Shown: positions 25,294 to 33,542 of the stretch, in pieces
Numbering within the stretch: the stretch's first letter is position 1
Layout: the number at the start of each line of letters is the position of its first letter
Source of the DNA: DASUDX01 sp036275365
Lineage (GTDB): Bacteria; Pseudomonadota; Gammaproteobacteria; Nevskiales; Nevskiaceae
Assembly (NCBI GenBank): GCA_036275365.1
Contig: DASUDX010000074.1
Span: 1-35,287, forward strand
DNA length: 35,287 bases
Reading direction: 5' to 3'
The notes under the pieces: generated by a model
Database searches by the model: none
The model's input: the letters and a program-made list of their open reading frames with translations, nothing else
What the model was told of the DNA's origin: nothing
Made by a program: the position numbers and the translations under genes

Positions 25294-25324
25294 CGCGCCG
25301 CCCGGAATCCGCGCGCTGGAAACC
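25285..25324. repeat. Intercistronic hairpin between the ApcA-like and ApcB-like genes
   Basis: GGTTCCCAGCGCGC (25285-25298) pairs with GCGCGCTGGAAACC (25311-25324): 13 of 14 positions, 12-base loop. No T-run follows, and the GAGGAG ribosome binding site of the next gene starts three bases later. An RNA-stability or translation-control element is more likely than a terminator. Confidence 0.65.
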
Positions 25325-25338
25325 CTGAGGAGTCACCG

Positions 25339-25755
25339 ATGAATGTGCTGATCACCGAATACCTGCGCATCAATCTCGACCGCGAGCAGTGGGAATGCCG
25401 GCGCTGTGGCCTGGCGCTGGGCCCGGCGCGGGAGAACTACAAGCGCGGCCTGCTGGTGTACGACCGCGATCCGCGCGAGATCCACAAGCCGCTGCTCGAC
25501 CCGACCCGCTACGCCCGCACCTACTCGCCGGACCCGGCCTGGTGCCGCATCCTCGAGTACTACTGCCCGCAGTGCGGAACCATGATGGAGGCGGAGTATC
25601 TGCCGCCCGGTCATCCGCCGGTGCACGACATCGAGCTCGACATCGACGCCCTCAAGCGCCAGTGGGCCGGCCGTCCGGAGATGAAGGAACCGCCGCCCGC
25701 GCCGGATCTGGCGCTGGAGAAGGTTCTGGCGGCGCGCGCGCGCCACGGCCACTGA
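25339..25755 (+). CDS. Acetone/acetophenone carboxylase gamma-type zinc-ribbon subunit (ApcB-like)
   Basis: 138 residues, about 16 kDa, the size of the small subunit (15 kDa) in acetophenone carboxylase. The ATG at 25339 is preceded by GAGGAG (25327-25332). Two CxxC pairs (C20-RR-C23 and C76-PQ-C79) form a zinc-ribbon-like site; C69 is a further cysteine. Visible conserved blocks are WECRRCGLALGPARENYK, DPREIHKPLLDPTRYARTYS and EYYCPQCGTMMEAEYLPPGH. In acetone carboxylase the related gamma subunit is structural and metal-binding. It lies between the two HyuA genes as in the apc operon, with the hairpin upstream. It shows no similarity to enzymes acting alone. Confidence 0.87.
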   Translation: MNVLITEYLRINLDREQWECRRCGLALGPARENYKRGLLVYDRDPREIHKPLLDPTRYARTYSPDPAWCRILEYYCPQCGTMMEAEYLPPGHPPVHDIELDIDALKRQWAGRPEMKEPPPAPDLALEKVLAARARHGH

Positions 25756-25764
25756 GGACGAACG

Positions 25765-27906
25765 ATGAAACGAGTCAGCGTGGACATCGGCGGCACCTTC
25801 ACCGACTGCTTCGTGGCCTGGGGGGACCGCAACATCCAGGGCAAGGCCCTCACCACCCACCACAATCTGGCGCTGGGCTTCAATGAGGCCCTGGCCAATG
25901 CCTGCAGCCAGCTCGATCTGGATGTGCGCAGCCTGCTCTCGCAGGTGGACTCGGTGCGCTACGCCACCACCCTGGGCACCAACGCCCTGATCGAGCGTAA
26001 GGGGCCGCGCATCGGCGCCCTGGTGACCAGCGGCTTCAAGAGCGTGATTCCGATCTCGCGCGCCCGCGGCTATGGCGAGGGGCTGCCGGAGGAACGGCAG
26101 ATGGACATCCCCAACGCGCAGCGGCCGGAACCGATCGTGCCGATCCCGATGATCCGCGAGGTGCGCGAGCGCATCGATTACCTCGGCCAGGTGTTCTGGA
26201 CCCTCGACGAGGAAGATGTGCGCCTGCGCATCCGCGAGCTGGTGGATGCCGGCGCCGAGGCCCTGGTGGTGGCCTTCACCAACAGCGTGGTCAACCCGGT
26301 GCACGAGCTGCGCGTGCGCGAGATCTTCCTCGAGGAGTATCCGGGCCACCTGCTGGGCGCGATTCCGCTGCTGCTCTCGCACCAGGTGGCCGGCCGCAAG
26401 GGCGAGTACGCGCGCGCCATGAGCACGATCATGGACGCCTATCTGCACCAGACCATGTACCACGGCCTCGGCACGCTGGAACTGAATCTGCGCGCCCAGG
26501 GCTATGACAAGCCGATGCTGGTCAACCACAACTCCGGTGGCATGGCCCAGCTCAACTCCACCGATGCGCTGCAGACCGTGCACAGCGGACCGGTCTCCGG
26601 CGTGGCCGCCAGCGAGCATCTGATGCTCTCCACCGGGCTCGGCAATGTGGTGGCCACCGACATGGGTGGCACCAGCTTTGACATCGGCATCGTCGACCGC
26701 GGCGGGGTCAAGCACTACGACTTCAACCCGGTGATCGACCGCTGGCTGGTGTCGATTCCGATGGTGCATCTGGTCACCCTCGGGGCCGGTGGCGGCTCGA
26801 TCTGCTCCTATGACCGCCTGTTCAAGACGGTGAAGATCGGCCCGCAGTCGGCCGGCTCCGACCCCGGTCCGGCCTGCTACGACCGCGGCGGCCTGCAGCC
26901 GACGGTGACCGATGCCGACCTCGTGCTGGGCTATCTCGACCCCGCCAACTACGCGGCCGGCCACATCAAGCTCAATCCGCGGCGTGCGCGCCAGGCGCTG
27001 GAGGAGAGCCTCTGCGAGGACCTCGACCTGTCGCTGGTGGAGACCGCCAAGCTGATCAAGCGCACGGTCGACGCCAACATGGCCAATGGCATCGCCACCG
27101 AGCTGCGCACCCGCGGCTACGAGCCGCGTGACTTCACCGTGCTCGCCTACGGCGGCAACGGCCCCCTGCATGCCTGCGGCATCGCCGAGGTGCTGGGCAT
27201 CGACCGCATCCTGGCGCCGCCCTTCTCCTCGGTGTTCTCGGCGGTCGGCGCCGGCAACATGAACCAGATGCACATCCACGAGATCAGCACCTGGACGGTG
27301 CTGTTCGATCCGGCGCAGAAGCGCTTCTTCTCCGATTACGCACGCTTCAACCAGCATGTCGAGGAGCTTGAGCGGCGCGGCCGCGAGGATCTGCTCCGCC
27401 AGGGCTTCGAGCCGGCGCAGATCCGCTACCGGCTGGAGCTGGACATGCGCTACGGCAACCAGCGCGTGCAGACCGCGGTGGTCACCGATCTCAACCGGCT
27501 GCACTCGCAGGCCGATGTGCTGCGCCTGATCCAGCAGTTCCACACCCGCTATGGCGAGCGCTTCGGCGCCGGCAGCCAGTCGCCGGAGACCGGCATCCGC
27601 ATCAACACCCTGCGCGTGTGTGCCTACGTCGAGCAGGCCACCGTGCGCTTCTCCGGAATCCAGGACGACGGTCGCAGCGGACACACCCCGCAGCCCATCG
27701 GCACCCGGGACTGCCACTTCGTCGGTCATGACGGCGCGCTGACCACCCGGCTCTACGACGAGTCAGCGCTGGTCCCCGGTACCCGCATCGAGGGACCGGC
27801 TCTGGTCACCACCCCGGCCACCACCTATCTCGTCGAGCCCGGCTGGCGCTACTACGCCGCCGAGCAGGGCGCGGTGTGGTTCACCCGCAACAGCAGTTTC
27901 CAGTGA
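25765..27906 (+). CDS. Hydantoinase/oxoprolinase (HyuA) family protein, second ATPase-type carboxylase subunit (ApcC-like)
   Basis: 713 residues, about 78 kDa. The canonical first loop DIGGTFTDCFVAWG (7-20) is present, then YATTLGTNALIERKGPRIGA, TDMGGTSFDIGIVDRGG (298-314), LGAGGGSICSYDRLFKTVKI and AYGGNGPLHACGIAEVLGID. It is a paralogue of the 649-residue protein two genes upstream; the pair corresponds to the alpha and alpha' subunits of acetophenone carboxylase, each handling nucleotide. The start has GAGGAC about ten bases upstream. The C-terminus NSSFQ-stop lies in a GTTTCCAG repeat that opens a large stem-loop. The assignment to position C is by gene order; published subunit masses do not fit the order exactly. 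Confidence 0.9.
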   Translation: MKRVSVDIGGTFTDCFVAWGDRNIQGKALTTHHNLALGFNEALANACSQLDLDVRSLLSQVDSVRYATTLGTNALIERKGPRIGALVTSGFKSVIPISRARGYGEGLPEERQMDIPNAQRPEPIVPIPMIREVRERIDYLGQVFWTLDEEDVRLRIRELVDAGAEALVVAFTNSVVNPVHELRVREIFLEEYPGHLLGAIPLLLSHQVAGRKGEYARAMSTIMDAYLHQTMYHGLGTLELNLRAQGYDKPMLVNHNSGGMAQLNSTDALQTVHSGPVSGVAASEHLMLSTGLGNVVATDMGGTSFDIGIVDRGGVKHYDFNPVIDRWLVSIPMVHLVTLGAGGGSICSYDRLFKTVKIGPQSAGSDPGPACYDRGGLQPTVTDADLVLGYLDPANYAAGHIKLNPRRARQALEESLCEDLDLSLVETAKLIKRTVDANMANGIATELRTRGYEPRDFTVLAYGGNGPLHACGIAEVLGIDRILAPPFSSVFSAVGAGNMNQMHIHEISTWTVLFDPAQKRFFSDYARFNQHVEELERRGREDLLRQGFEPAQIRYRLELDMRYGNQRVQTAVVTDLNRLHSQADVLRLIQQFHTRYGERFGAGSQSPETGIRINTLRVCAYVEQATVRFSGIQDDGRSGHTPQPIGTRDCHFVGHDGALTTRLYDESALVPGTRIEGPALVTTPATTYLVEPGWRYYAAEQGAVWFTRNSSFQ

Positions 27907-27959
27907 GTGGCGCCCAGTCTCCCGTCGCCGCAGGACGGAGCTGGGCCTCTGCTGGAAAC
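27896..27959. repeat. Large stem-loop between the second HyuA gene and the HyuB gene
   Basis: Nested pairs: GTTTCCAG (27896-27903) with CTGGAAAC (27952-27959), GCCCAG (27912-27917) with CTGGGC (27941-27946), and CCGTC (27922-27926) with GACGG (27934-27938) around a 7-base loop. The TGA stop at 27904-27906 lies just inside the outer stem. It resembles a REP-like intercistronic element. Confidence 0.6.
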
Positions 27960-27980
27960 CGGACACTGGCAACTGGAAAC
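27952..27980 (+). repeat. 29-bp repeat, inverted copy 2 (upstream of the HyuB gene)
   Basis: 26 of 29 positions match the reverse complement of 25265-25293. Internally it reads CTGGAAAC-CGGACA-CTGGCAA-CTGGAAAC, a degenerate short tandem array. It ends five bases before the HyuB start, where no standard ribosome binding site is seen other than GGAAAC within the repeat. Confidence 0.75.
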
Positions 27981-27985
27981 GCACC

Positions 27986-30262
27986 ATGAACGACCATCAT
28001 CCCCTGAGCGCTGACGACCAGGCCCTGCTCGACCAGTTCCTCGCCGAGCACCGGCTGTTCCTCGGGCCGGATCCGGAGATCATGCGGGACCACACGCTCA
28101 GCGAGCGCTCGCCGATGGAGCAGGCGGCGCTGGCCCGGCAGCTGGATCCGCACCAGATCCACCATGTGCGCGGGCTGATCAACGCGGCGCTGTCCGAAGC
28201 CTTCCAGATGTGCAACCAGATGGGCGCCGCACCCGGCGCCAAATGGGGCGATCTGGTGACCGGCGTGTACACCGCCCAGGGCGACCTGGCGATGATCGCG
28301 CCACACGGCATCATCGCCTTTGCCGCCTGCTGTTTCTATCCGATCCGCTTCATCATCAAGAACTGGATGAACGATCCCACCGTCGGGGTGCGCGACGGCG
28401 ACGGCTTCATCCACAACGATGCGCGCTACGGCGGCATCCACAACACCGACCAGTCGATGATGATGCCCCTGTACTACCAGGGGCGGCTGGTGTGCTGGGT
28501 CTCGGCCACCATCCACGAGGGCGAGAACGGCGCCTGCGAGCCGGGCGGCATGCCGGCGGCCGCCGAGAGCAAGTACGACGAGGGCACCAAGATGTCGCCC
28601 TTCAAGGTGGTGGAGAACTTCCAGCTCAAGCGCGATCTGGTCACCTTCCTGCAGAACTCGGTGCGCGATCCCAAGCTGCAGCTTGAGGACATGAAGGTGA
28701 AGCTGCATGCGGCGATCCGCCTGCGCGAGCGGCTGATCGCCATCCTCGACCAGTTCGGCGTCGACCTCGTGGTGGGGACCCTGCGCACCCATCTCGAGGA
28801 CACCGAGACCGAGATGCGCCGGCGCATCCGCGAGCTGCCGGATGGCACCACCCGGGTGCTGCAGTTCATGGACTCCTCGCTGCGCGAGAATGTGCTGCAG
28901 AAGATCAGCCTGGCGATCCACAAGAAGGACGACCGGCTGATTCTCGATTTCCGCGGCACCGCGCCGCAGTTCATGAACCGTGCGGTCAACACCAACATCG
29001 CCAGCTTCAAGGCGGCGCTGTGCACCGGCCTGCTGCAGAACGTCTGGCCGGATCTGCCGCACACCATGGCGGTGCTCTCGCCGATCGAGGTGATCACCGA
29101 CCGCAACAGCATCATCGATGCCGAGGGCGAGATGCCGCAGGCGATGAGCCTGATGCCGCTGTTCAAGGCCTGCGTGTGCTGGACCATCCCGATGAACAAG
29201 CTGAACTACTCGGTGCCGCACCGCTACAGCGCCATCATCGCCTCGCAGTACGACCAGGCCGCCACCTTCATCTACGGCGGGCTGACCCAGCACGGCGATG
29301 TCACCGGCAACTTCTGCGGCGACATCAACGGCAATGGCCAGGGCGCGCGCAGCCACGCCGATGGCGAGCACTCGATCAGCCCGGTGTTCGGCTTCATGTG
29401 CGACTCCGGCGAGCAGGAGATCAACGAGGAGGACACCCCGATCGTCCGCCTCGGCGCCCAGCGCCTGGCCAAGGACCGCATCGGCTGGGGCAAGTACCGC
29501 GGCGGCATGGGCTACGAGCAGATCGCCACCAGTCGCGGCTCGCCCTACTGGGGCTTCATGACCGGCTGCGAGGGCAGCAAGTTTCCCTCCGCCCAGGGGC
29601 TGTTCGGCGGCTATTCCTGCCCCAGCTACCAGCTGATGAAGATCAAGGGCATCAACATCTTCGAGGAGCTCCGGAAGAATCCGAAGGTGGTGGAGGTGTT
29701 CGACATCGTGCAGCTGATGAACGAGCGCCCCATCCCCGGCGGCCAGTACAGCAGCAACGACATGGGCATGACCTTCGAGATCTGCAACGAGGGCGAGATC
29801 TACATGATCTGCCAGGGCTCCGGAGGCGGCTATGGCGATGTGCTGGAGCGCGATCCCGAGCTGGTGATGAAGGACCTGCGCGAGGACCTGATGAGCCACG
29901 AGAACGCCTGGGATCTCTACCGGGTGGTCTACGACCGCGACAGCCTGCTGGTGGATGTGGAGGCCACCGCCGAGGCGCGGGCCGCCGAGCGGCGCGCCCG
30001 CATCGCCCGCGGCAAGCCTTTCGACGCCTTCTGCAAGGACTGGGTCCAGCCCGAGCCGCCGACCGAGGTGCCCTATCTGGGCAGCTGGGACCGGGTCGAT
30101 GAAGTCTGGGCCAGCGTGCCCGGCCTGATGCGGACCAAGATGCCGGCAGACCAGCTGCAGGGGGTGTTCATGCCCAATCCGCAGCAGCTGCGGATCGCCA
30201 AGCTCGAGGCCGAGACCGCCGCCCTGCGCGCCGAGCTCGAGGCCTGCCGGGCGCGAGGCTGA
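27986..30262 (+). CDS. Hydantoinase B/oxoprolinase (HyuB) family protein, catalytic-type carboxylase subunit (ApcD-like)
   Basis: 758 residues, about 85 kDa. The HyuB metal-site region reads GDGFIHNDARYGGIHNTD (138-155), with D145, H152 and D155 corresponding to the DPYxGGTHxxD-type pattern. Other blocks are GDLVTGVYTAQGDLAMIAPH and KYRGGMGYEQIATSRGS. In acetone and acetophenone carboxylases this subunit carries the carboxylation centre that receives the phosphorylated intermediates. The last 30 residues (PQQLRIAKLEAETAALRAEL) form a Leu-rich amphipathic helix, probably a short coiled coil. The gene follows a repeat-containing intergenic region and is three bases from the next start. Confidence 0.9.
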   Translation: MNDHHPLSADDQALLDQFLAEHRLFLGPDPEIMRDHTLSERSPMEQAALARQLDPHQIHHVRGLINAALSEAFQMCNQMGAAPGAKWGDLVTGVYTAQGDLAMIAPHGIIAFAACCFYPIRFIIKNWMNDPTVGVRDGDGFIHNDARYGGIHNTDQSMMMPLYYQGRLVCWVSATIHEGENGACEPGGMPAAAESKYDEGTKMSPFKVVENFQLKRDLVTFLQNSVRDPKLQLEDMKVKLHAAIRLRERLIAILDQFGVDLVVGTLRTHLEDTETEMRRRIRELPDGTTRVLQFMDSSLRENVLQKISLAIHKKDDRLILDFRGTAPQFMNRAVNTNIASFKAALCTGLLQNVWPDLPHTMAVLSPIEVITDRNSIIDAEGEMPQAMSLMPLFKACVCWTIPMNKLNYSVPHRYSAIIASQYDQAATFIYGGLTQHGDVTGNFCGDINGNGQGARSHADGEHSISPVFGFMCDSGEQEINEEDTPIVRLGAQRLAKDRIGWGKYRGGMGYEQIATSRGSPYWGFMTGCEGSKFPSAQGLFGGYSCPSYQLMKIKGINIFEELRKNPKVVEVFDIVQLMNERPIPGGQYSSNDMGMTFEICNEGEIYMICQGSGGGYGDVLERDPELVMKDLREDLMSHENAWDLYRVVYDRDSLLVDVEATAEARAAERRARIARGKPFDAFCKDWVQPEPPTEVPYLGSWDRVDEVWASVPGLMRTKMPADQLQGVFMPNPQQLRIAKLEAETAALRAELEACRARG

Positions 30263-30264
30263 GG

Positions 30265-31026
30265 ATGCCCGCGCTGCCCGGCCCCGGCGGGCTGTGGATC
30301 GAAGCCAGTGACTACCTGGCGCGGCTGTTTGCGGGCGGACGCTGGCCCTGGACCGATCCCACCGCCAGCCTGGCGCTGCAGCGCAAGGGCCAGGGTCTGC
30401 TGCGATCGGCCGTGCTGGGCCTGCCGCTGGGCGCTCTGGTCCCGGCCTGGCTCGCCAGCCAGCCTGCCCTGGGTCAGGCCATGGCGGAGAAGACCCGGCT
30501 GATCCACCCGCTGCGCACCCTGCTCGCGGACGAGGCGCTGCGGCGGCTGGTCAGCGAGCATCTGCAGGGCCTGCGGGCGAGCTTTCCGCAGGCCTGTCTG
30601 GCGCTCTGTCTGCCGGCGCCCGGCGCGGCGCTGGTGCAGGCCTGGCGGGCCGTCCACGCCGGCGAGCCGGCGGCGATCAGCGAGGACGACATCGACGCCG
30701 CCGCGGTGCGCCAGGCCGATTTCCTGCGCGGCTTCGGTGACAGCGGGGTGGATCTGCTGGTGCTGGAGGAGCCGCCGGGAACGCCGCTGAACCTGGCGGC
30801 AGTGCGCGAGCTCTACGCGCCGCTGTTCAATCTCGCCGCCCACTACCGCTGGACGCTGGCCCTGCTGGTGGATCAGGCGCCGGCCCCGGTACCCGATCTG
30901 CGGCTGATCGGCCGCGACGGCAGCGGCGACAGCGTCCACTATCTGCCGATCGACGCCCAGGCGCAGCCTGAGGCGGTGCTGGATCAACTGGCCGTCCTGC
31001 GCCAGCGTCTCGGAGAACCTGCATGA
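30265..31026 (+). CDS. ApcE-like accessory carboxylase protein
   Basis: 253 residues, about 27 kDa, somewhat smaller than the 34 kDa ApcE. It is placed exactly where apcE lies in the apc operon, two bases after the HyuB stop. I do not recognise a domain with confidence. The alternating pattern (LRASFPQACLALCLPAPG, DFLRGFGDSGVDLLVLEEPP, NLAAHYRWTLALLVDQA) hints at an alpha/beta barrel of the uroporphyrinogen decarboxylase/MetE kind, without their catalytic residues being obvious. There is no signal peptide. In Aromatoleum ApcE is only loosely bound to the core complex; a role in assembling or completing the carboxylase is inferred from position. Its stop overlaps the DUF3237 start (ATGA). Confidence 0.65.
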   Translation: MPALPGPGGLWIEASDYLARLFAGGRWPWTDPTASLALQRKGQGLLRSAVLGLPLGALVPAWLASQPALGQAMAEKTRLIHPLRTLLADEALRRLVSEHLQGLRASFPQACLALCLPAPGAALVQAWRAVHAGEPAAISEDDIDAAAVRQADFLRGFGDSGVDLLVLEEPPGTPLNLAAVRELYAPLFNLAAHYRWTLALLVDQAPAPVPDLRLIGRDGSGDSVHYLPIDAQAQPEAVLDQLAVLRQRLGEPA

Positions 31027-31487
31027 GCAAGATTCCCGCTGCCCTCGAGCTGCTCTTCCATTACGCCGCCACCCTGCATCCGCCGGAGGTGATCGGGCCG
31101 GTTCCCGGCGGCACCCGCATCAACTTCCACATCAGCGGCGGCACCGTCGACGGTCCACGGGTGCGCGGCAAGCTGCGCCCGGTGGGCGCCGACCACTTCC
31201 TGCTGCAGACCAATGGGGTCGGCCTGATCGATGTCTATGCGGTGATCGAAACCGAGGACGGGGCGCTGATCGATCTGCGCTACACCGGCGTGGCCGATCT
31301 CGGCGAGGGTGCCCACGAGGCCTTCCTCGAAGGGCGGATGCCCCCGCGCTTTCCGCTGCGCACCGCGGTGCGCGCGCGCAGCGCCCATCCGGCCTATGAG
31401 TGGCTCAATCGCCTGCAGTGCTTCACCGCCGGCCAGGCCGATGTGGCGGCGCTGACCGCCACCTACGACGTCTACACGCTGCGGTGA
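31023..31487 (+). CDS. DUF3237 domain-containing protein
   Basis: 154 residues. The family pattern is clear: ALELLFHYAATLHPPEVIG, then GGTRINFHISGGTVDGPRVR, GADHFLLQTNGVGLIDVYAV and EDGALIDLRYTGVADLGEG. DUF3237 proteins are small beta-rich cytoplasmic proteins of unknown function, often near catabolic genes. Here it is coupled on both sides, overlapping the ApcE-like gene (ATGA) and the CoA ligase (GTGA). It is not part of the classical apcABCDE-bal operon as I know it. A role in ligand binding or handling of the unstable beta-keto acid is possible but speculative. Confidence 0.9.
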   Translation: MSKIPAALELLFHYAATLHPPEVIGPVPGGTRINFHISGGTVDGPRVRGKLRPVGADHFLLQTNGVGLIDVYAVIETEDGALIDLRYTGVADLGEGAHEAFLEGRMPPRFPLRTAVRARSAHPAYEWLNRLQCFTAGQADVAALTATYDVYTLR

Positions 31488-33532
31488 GCGCCGTGTCGCC
31501 AAGCCCGGGGGTGCGCGAGGGCGACTGGCTGTGGAGCCCGCGCGAGGCCTTCGCCGGCGATTCCAACCTGAGCCGCTACCAGGCCTGGCTGGCGCGCGAG
31601 CGGGGGCTGGCGTTTGCCGATTACGACGCGCTGTGGCGCTGGTCGGTGGCCGAGCCGGAGGCCTTCTGGGCGTCGATCTGGGACCACTTCGAGGTGATCT
31701 CGGAGACCCCCTACACCCGCGTTCTCAATCAGCGCCGCTTCGCCGGTGCGCGCTGGTTCGAGGGCAGCCGGGTCAACTACGCCGAGCATCTGCTGCGCCA
31801 TGAGGCGGGTGATCCGGACGGCATCGTCCTTCACCATCTCAGCGAGTGCCGGCCGCTGGCCGGATTGCGCTGGGGCGAGCTGGGCCGTCAGGTGCGGCGG
31901 CTGGCGCGGCGCCTGCGCGCCCTGGGCGTGGGCCCGGGGGACCGGGTGGTCAGCTACATGCCCAACCTGCCGGAGACTGCCATCGCCATGATGGCGACGG
32001 TCGCCATCGGCGCCGTCTGGTCCTCGGCGGCGCCGGAGTTCGGCGTGCGCACGGTCATCGAGCGCTTCGCCCAGATCGATCCGGTGCTGATCTTCGCCGC
32101 CGATGGCTATCGCTTCGGGGGCAAGGACTTCAAGCGCGAGGCCGAGGTGCGGCAGATCGTCGCCGGCCTGCCGGGCCTGCGCCATGTGGTGTGGCTGGGA
32201 CATCTGCAGCCGGAGGCGCCGCCGCCGGCGCTGGCCGGGGTGCAGGCCTGGTCGACGCTGATGGCCGACGAACCCGGCCCCGAGCCCGCCTTCGCCTACA
32301 CCCGGGTGCCGCATGACCACCCGCTGTGGGTGGTGTTCTCCAGTGGCACCACCGGCCTGCCCAAGGCCATCGTCCACAGCCATGTGGGCGTGCTGGTGGA
32401 GCATCTGAAGATCATGCACTTCCACCTCAATCTGCGACCGGGCGGGGTGATGTTCTTCTACTCCACCACCGGCTGGATGATGTGGAACATCCTGCTCTCC
32501 GCGCTGCTCTGCGGCGCCGCCGCCGTGCTCTACGACGGCAGCCCCGTCCATCCCTCGCCGGATTTTCTCTGGAAGCTGGCGGCGGATACCCGTGCCACCA
32601 GCTTCGGCGCCAGCCCCACCTTCGTGCAGATGATGGAGAAGGCCGGGCTCCGGCCGGGCGAGGCGCATGACCTTTCGGCGCTGGAAGGCGTGGTGGTGAG
32701 CGGAGCCCCGTCCACGCCGGAGACCTTCGACTGGTTCTACCGCTGCGTGAAGCGCGATCTCTGGGTCACCTCGCAGAGCGGCGGCACCGAGATCTGCAGC
32801 GGCTTCGTGGGCGCGGCGCCCACCCTGCCGGTGCACGCCGGCGAGATCCAGACCCGGCTGCTGGGCATGGATGTGCGCGCCCTGCGCGAGGATGGCAGCC
32901 CGGCCGCCACCGATGAGGTGGGCGAGCTGGTGGTGGCCACGCCGTTTCCCTCGATGCCGCTGTGCTTCTGGAACGACCCGGATGGCCGTCGCTACCACGA
33001 GGCCTATTTCGCGGTCTTCCCCGGCCTCTGGCGGCACGGCGATTTCATCAAGATCAATGCCCGTGGCGGCTGCTACATCTATGGCCGCTCCGACTCCACC
33101 CTCAACCGCCACGGCGTGCGCATCGGCACCGCCGAGATCTACCGCTGCGTGGAGCAGCTGCCGGAAGTCGCCGACAGCCTGATCGTCTGCTGCGAGCTGC
33201 CGGGCGGGCAGTTCTTCATGCCGCTGTTCCTGCGCCTGAAGCCGGGCGCGGTGCTCGACGAAGGGCTGCGCGCGCGCCTGGCCGCCCGGCTGCGCGAGGA
33301 CTGCAGCCCGCGCCATGTGCCGGACCGCGTCTATGCCGTGCCCGCCATTCCCTACACCCTCACCGGCAAGAAGATGGAAGTGCCGGTGCGCAAGCTGCTG
33401 ATGGGCTGGGACCTGGCCCGGGCCGCCAGCCGGGACGCCATGATGAACCCCGAGGCGATCGACTGGTTCGTGCGCTTCGCCGAGGAATCCATCGACTACC
33501 CCTGGCGCGCGCCGCGCGCCCTCACCGCCTGA
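31484..33532 (+). CDS. Acetoacetate-CoA ligase / benzoylacetate-CoA ligase-like acyl-CoA synthetase
   Basis: 682 residues, close to acetoacetyl-CoA synthetases (about 650). The GTG at 31484 overlaps the DUF3237 stop; a GTG at 31493 is an alternative. The N-terminal acetyl-CoA synthetase-type domain has FEGSRVNYAEHLL. The phosphate loop is SSGTTGLPK (286-294), followed by YSTTGWMMWNILLSALLCGA, then GLWRHGDFIKINARGG, GRSDSTLNRHGVRIGTAEIY and the catalytic lysine in TGKKMEV (about 629). It should activate a beta-keto acid, the product of ketone carboxylation, to its CoA thioester with ATP. In the apc operon the equivalent is bal, acting on benzoylacetate; with acetone it would be acetoacetate. 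Specificity cannot be told by eye. Confidence 0.92.
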   Translation: MSAVSPSPGVREGDWLWSPREAFAGDSNLSRYQAWLARERGLAFADYDALWRWSVAEPEAFWASIWDHFEVISETPYTRVLNQRRFAGARWFEGSRVNYAEHLLRHEAGDPDGIVLHHLSECRPLAGLRWGELGRQVRRLARRLRALGVGPGDRVVSYMPNLPETAIAMMATVAIGAVWSSAAPEFGVRTVIERFAQIDPVLIFAADGYRFGGKDFKREAEVRQIVAGLPGLRHVVWLGHLQPEAPPPALAGVQAWSTLMADEPGPEPAFAYTRVPHDHPLWVVFSSGTTGLPKAIVHSHVGVLVEHLKIMHFHLNLRPGGVMFFYSTTGWMMWNILLSALLCGAAAVLYDGSPVHPSPDFLWKLAADTRATSFGASPTFVQMMEKAGLRPGEAHDLSALEGVVVSGAPSTPETFDWFYRCVKRDLWVTSQSGGTEICSGFVGAAPTLPVHAGEIQTRLLGMDVRALREDGSPAATDEVGELVVATPFPSMPLCFWNDPDGRRYHEAYFAVFPGLWRHGDFIKINARGGCYIYGRSDSTLNRHGVRIGTAEIYRCVEQLPEVADSLIVCCELPGGQFFMPLFLRLKPGAVLDEGLRARLAARLREDCSPRHVPDRVYAVPAIPYTLTGKKMEVPVRKLLMGWDLARAASRDAMMNPEAIDWFVRFAEESIDYPWRAPRALTA

Positions 33533-33542
33533 AGAGGACTGC

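Noticed and set aside
25265..27980. Inverted repeats as ends of a transposon carrying two carboxylase genes
   Set aside because: No transposase or target duplication is seen and the enclosed genes are required members of the complex, so intercistronic repeats are more likely.
23330..30262. Interpretation as a simple hydantoinase or 5-oxoprolinase operon
   Set aside because: The small zinc-ribbon subunit, two HyuA paralogues and an adjacent beta-keto-acid CoA ligase fit a ketone carboxylase much better.
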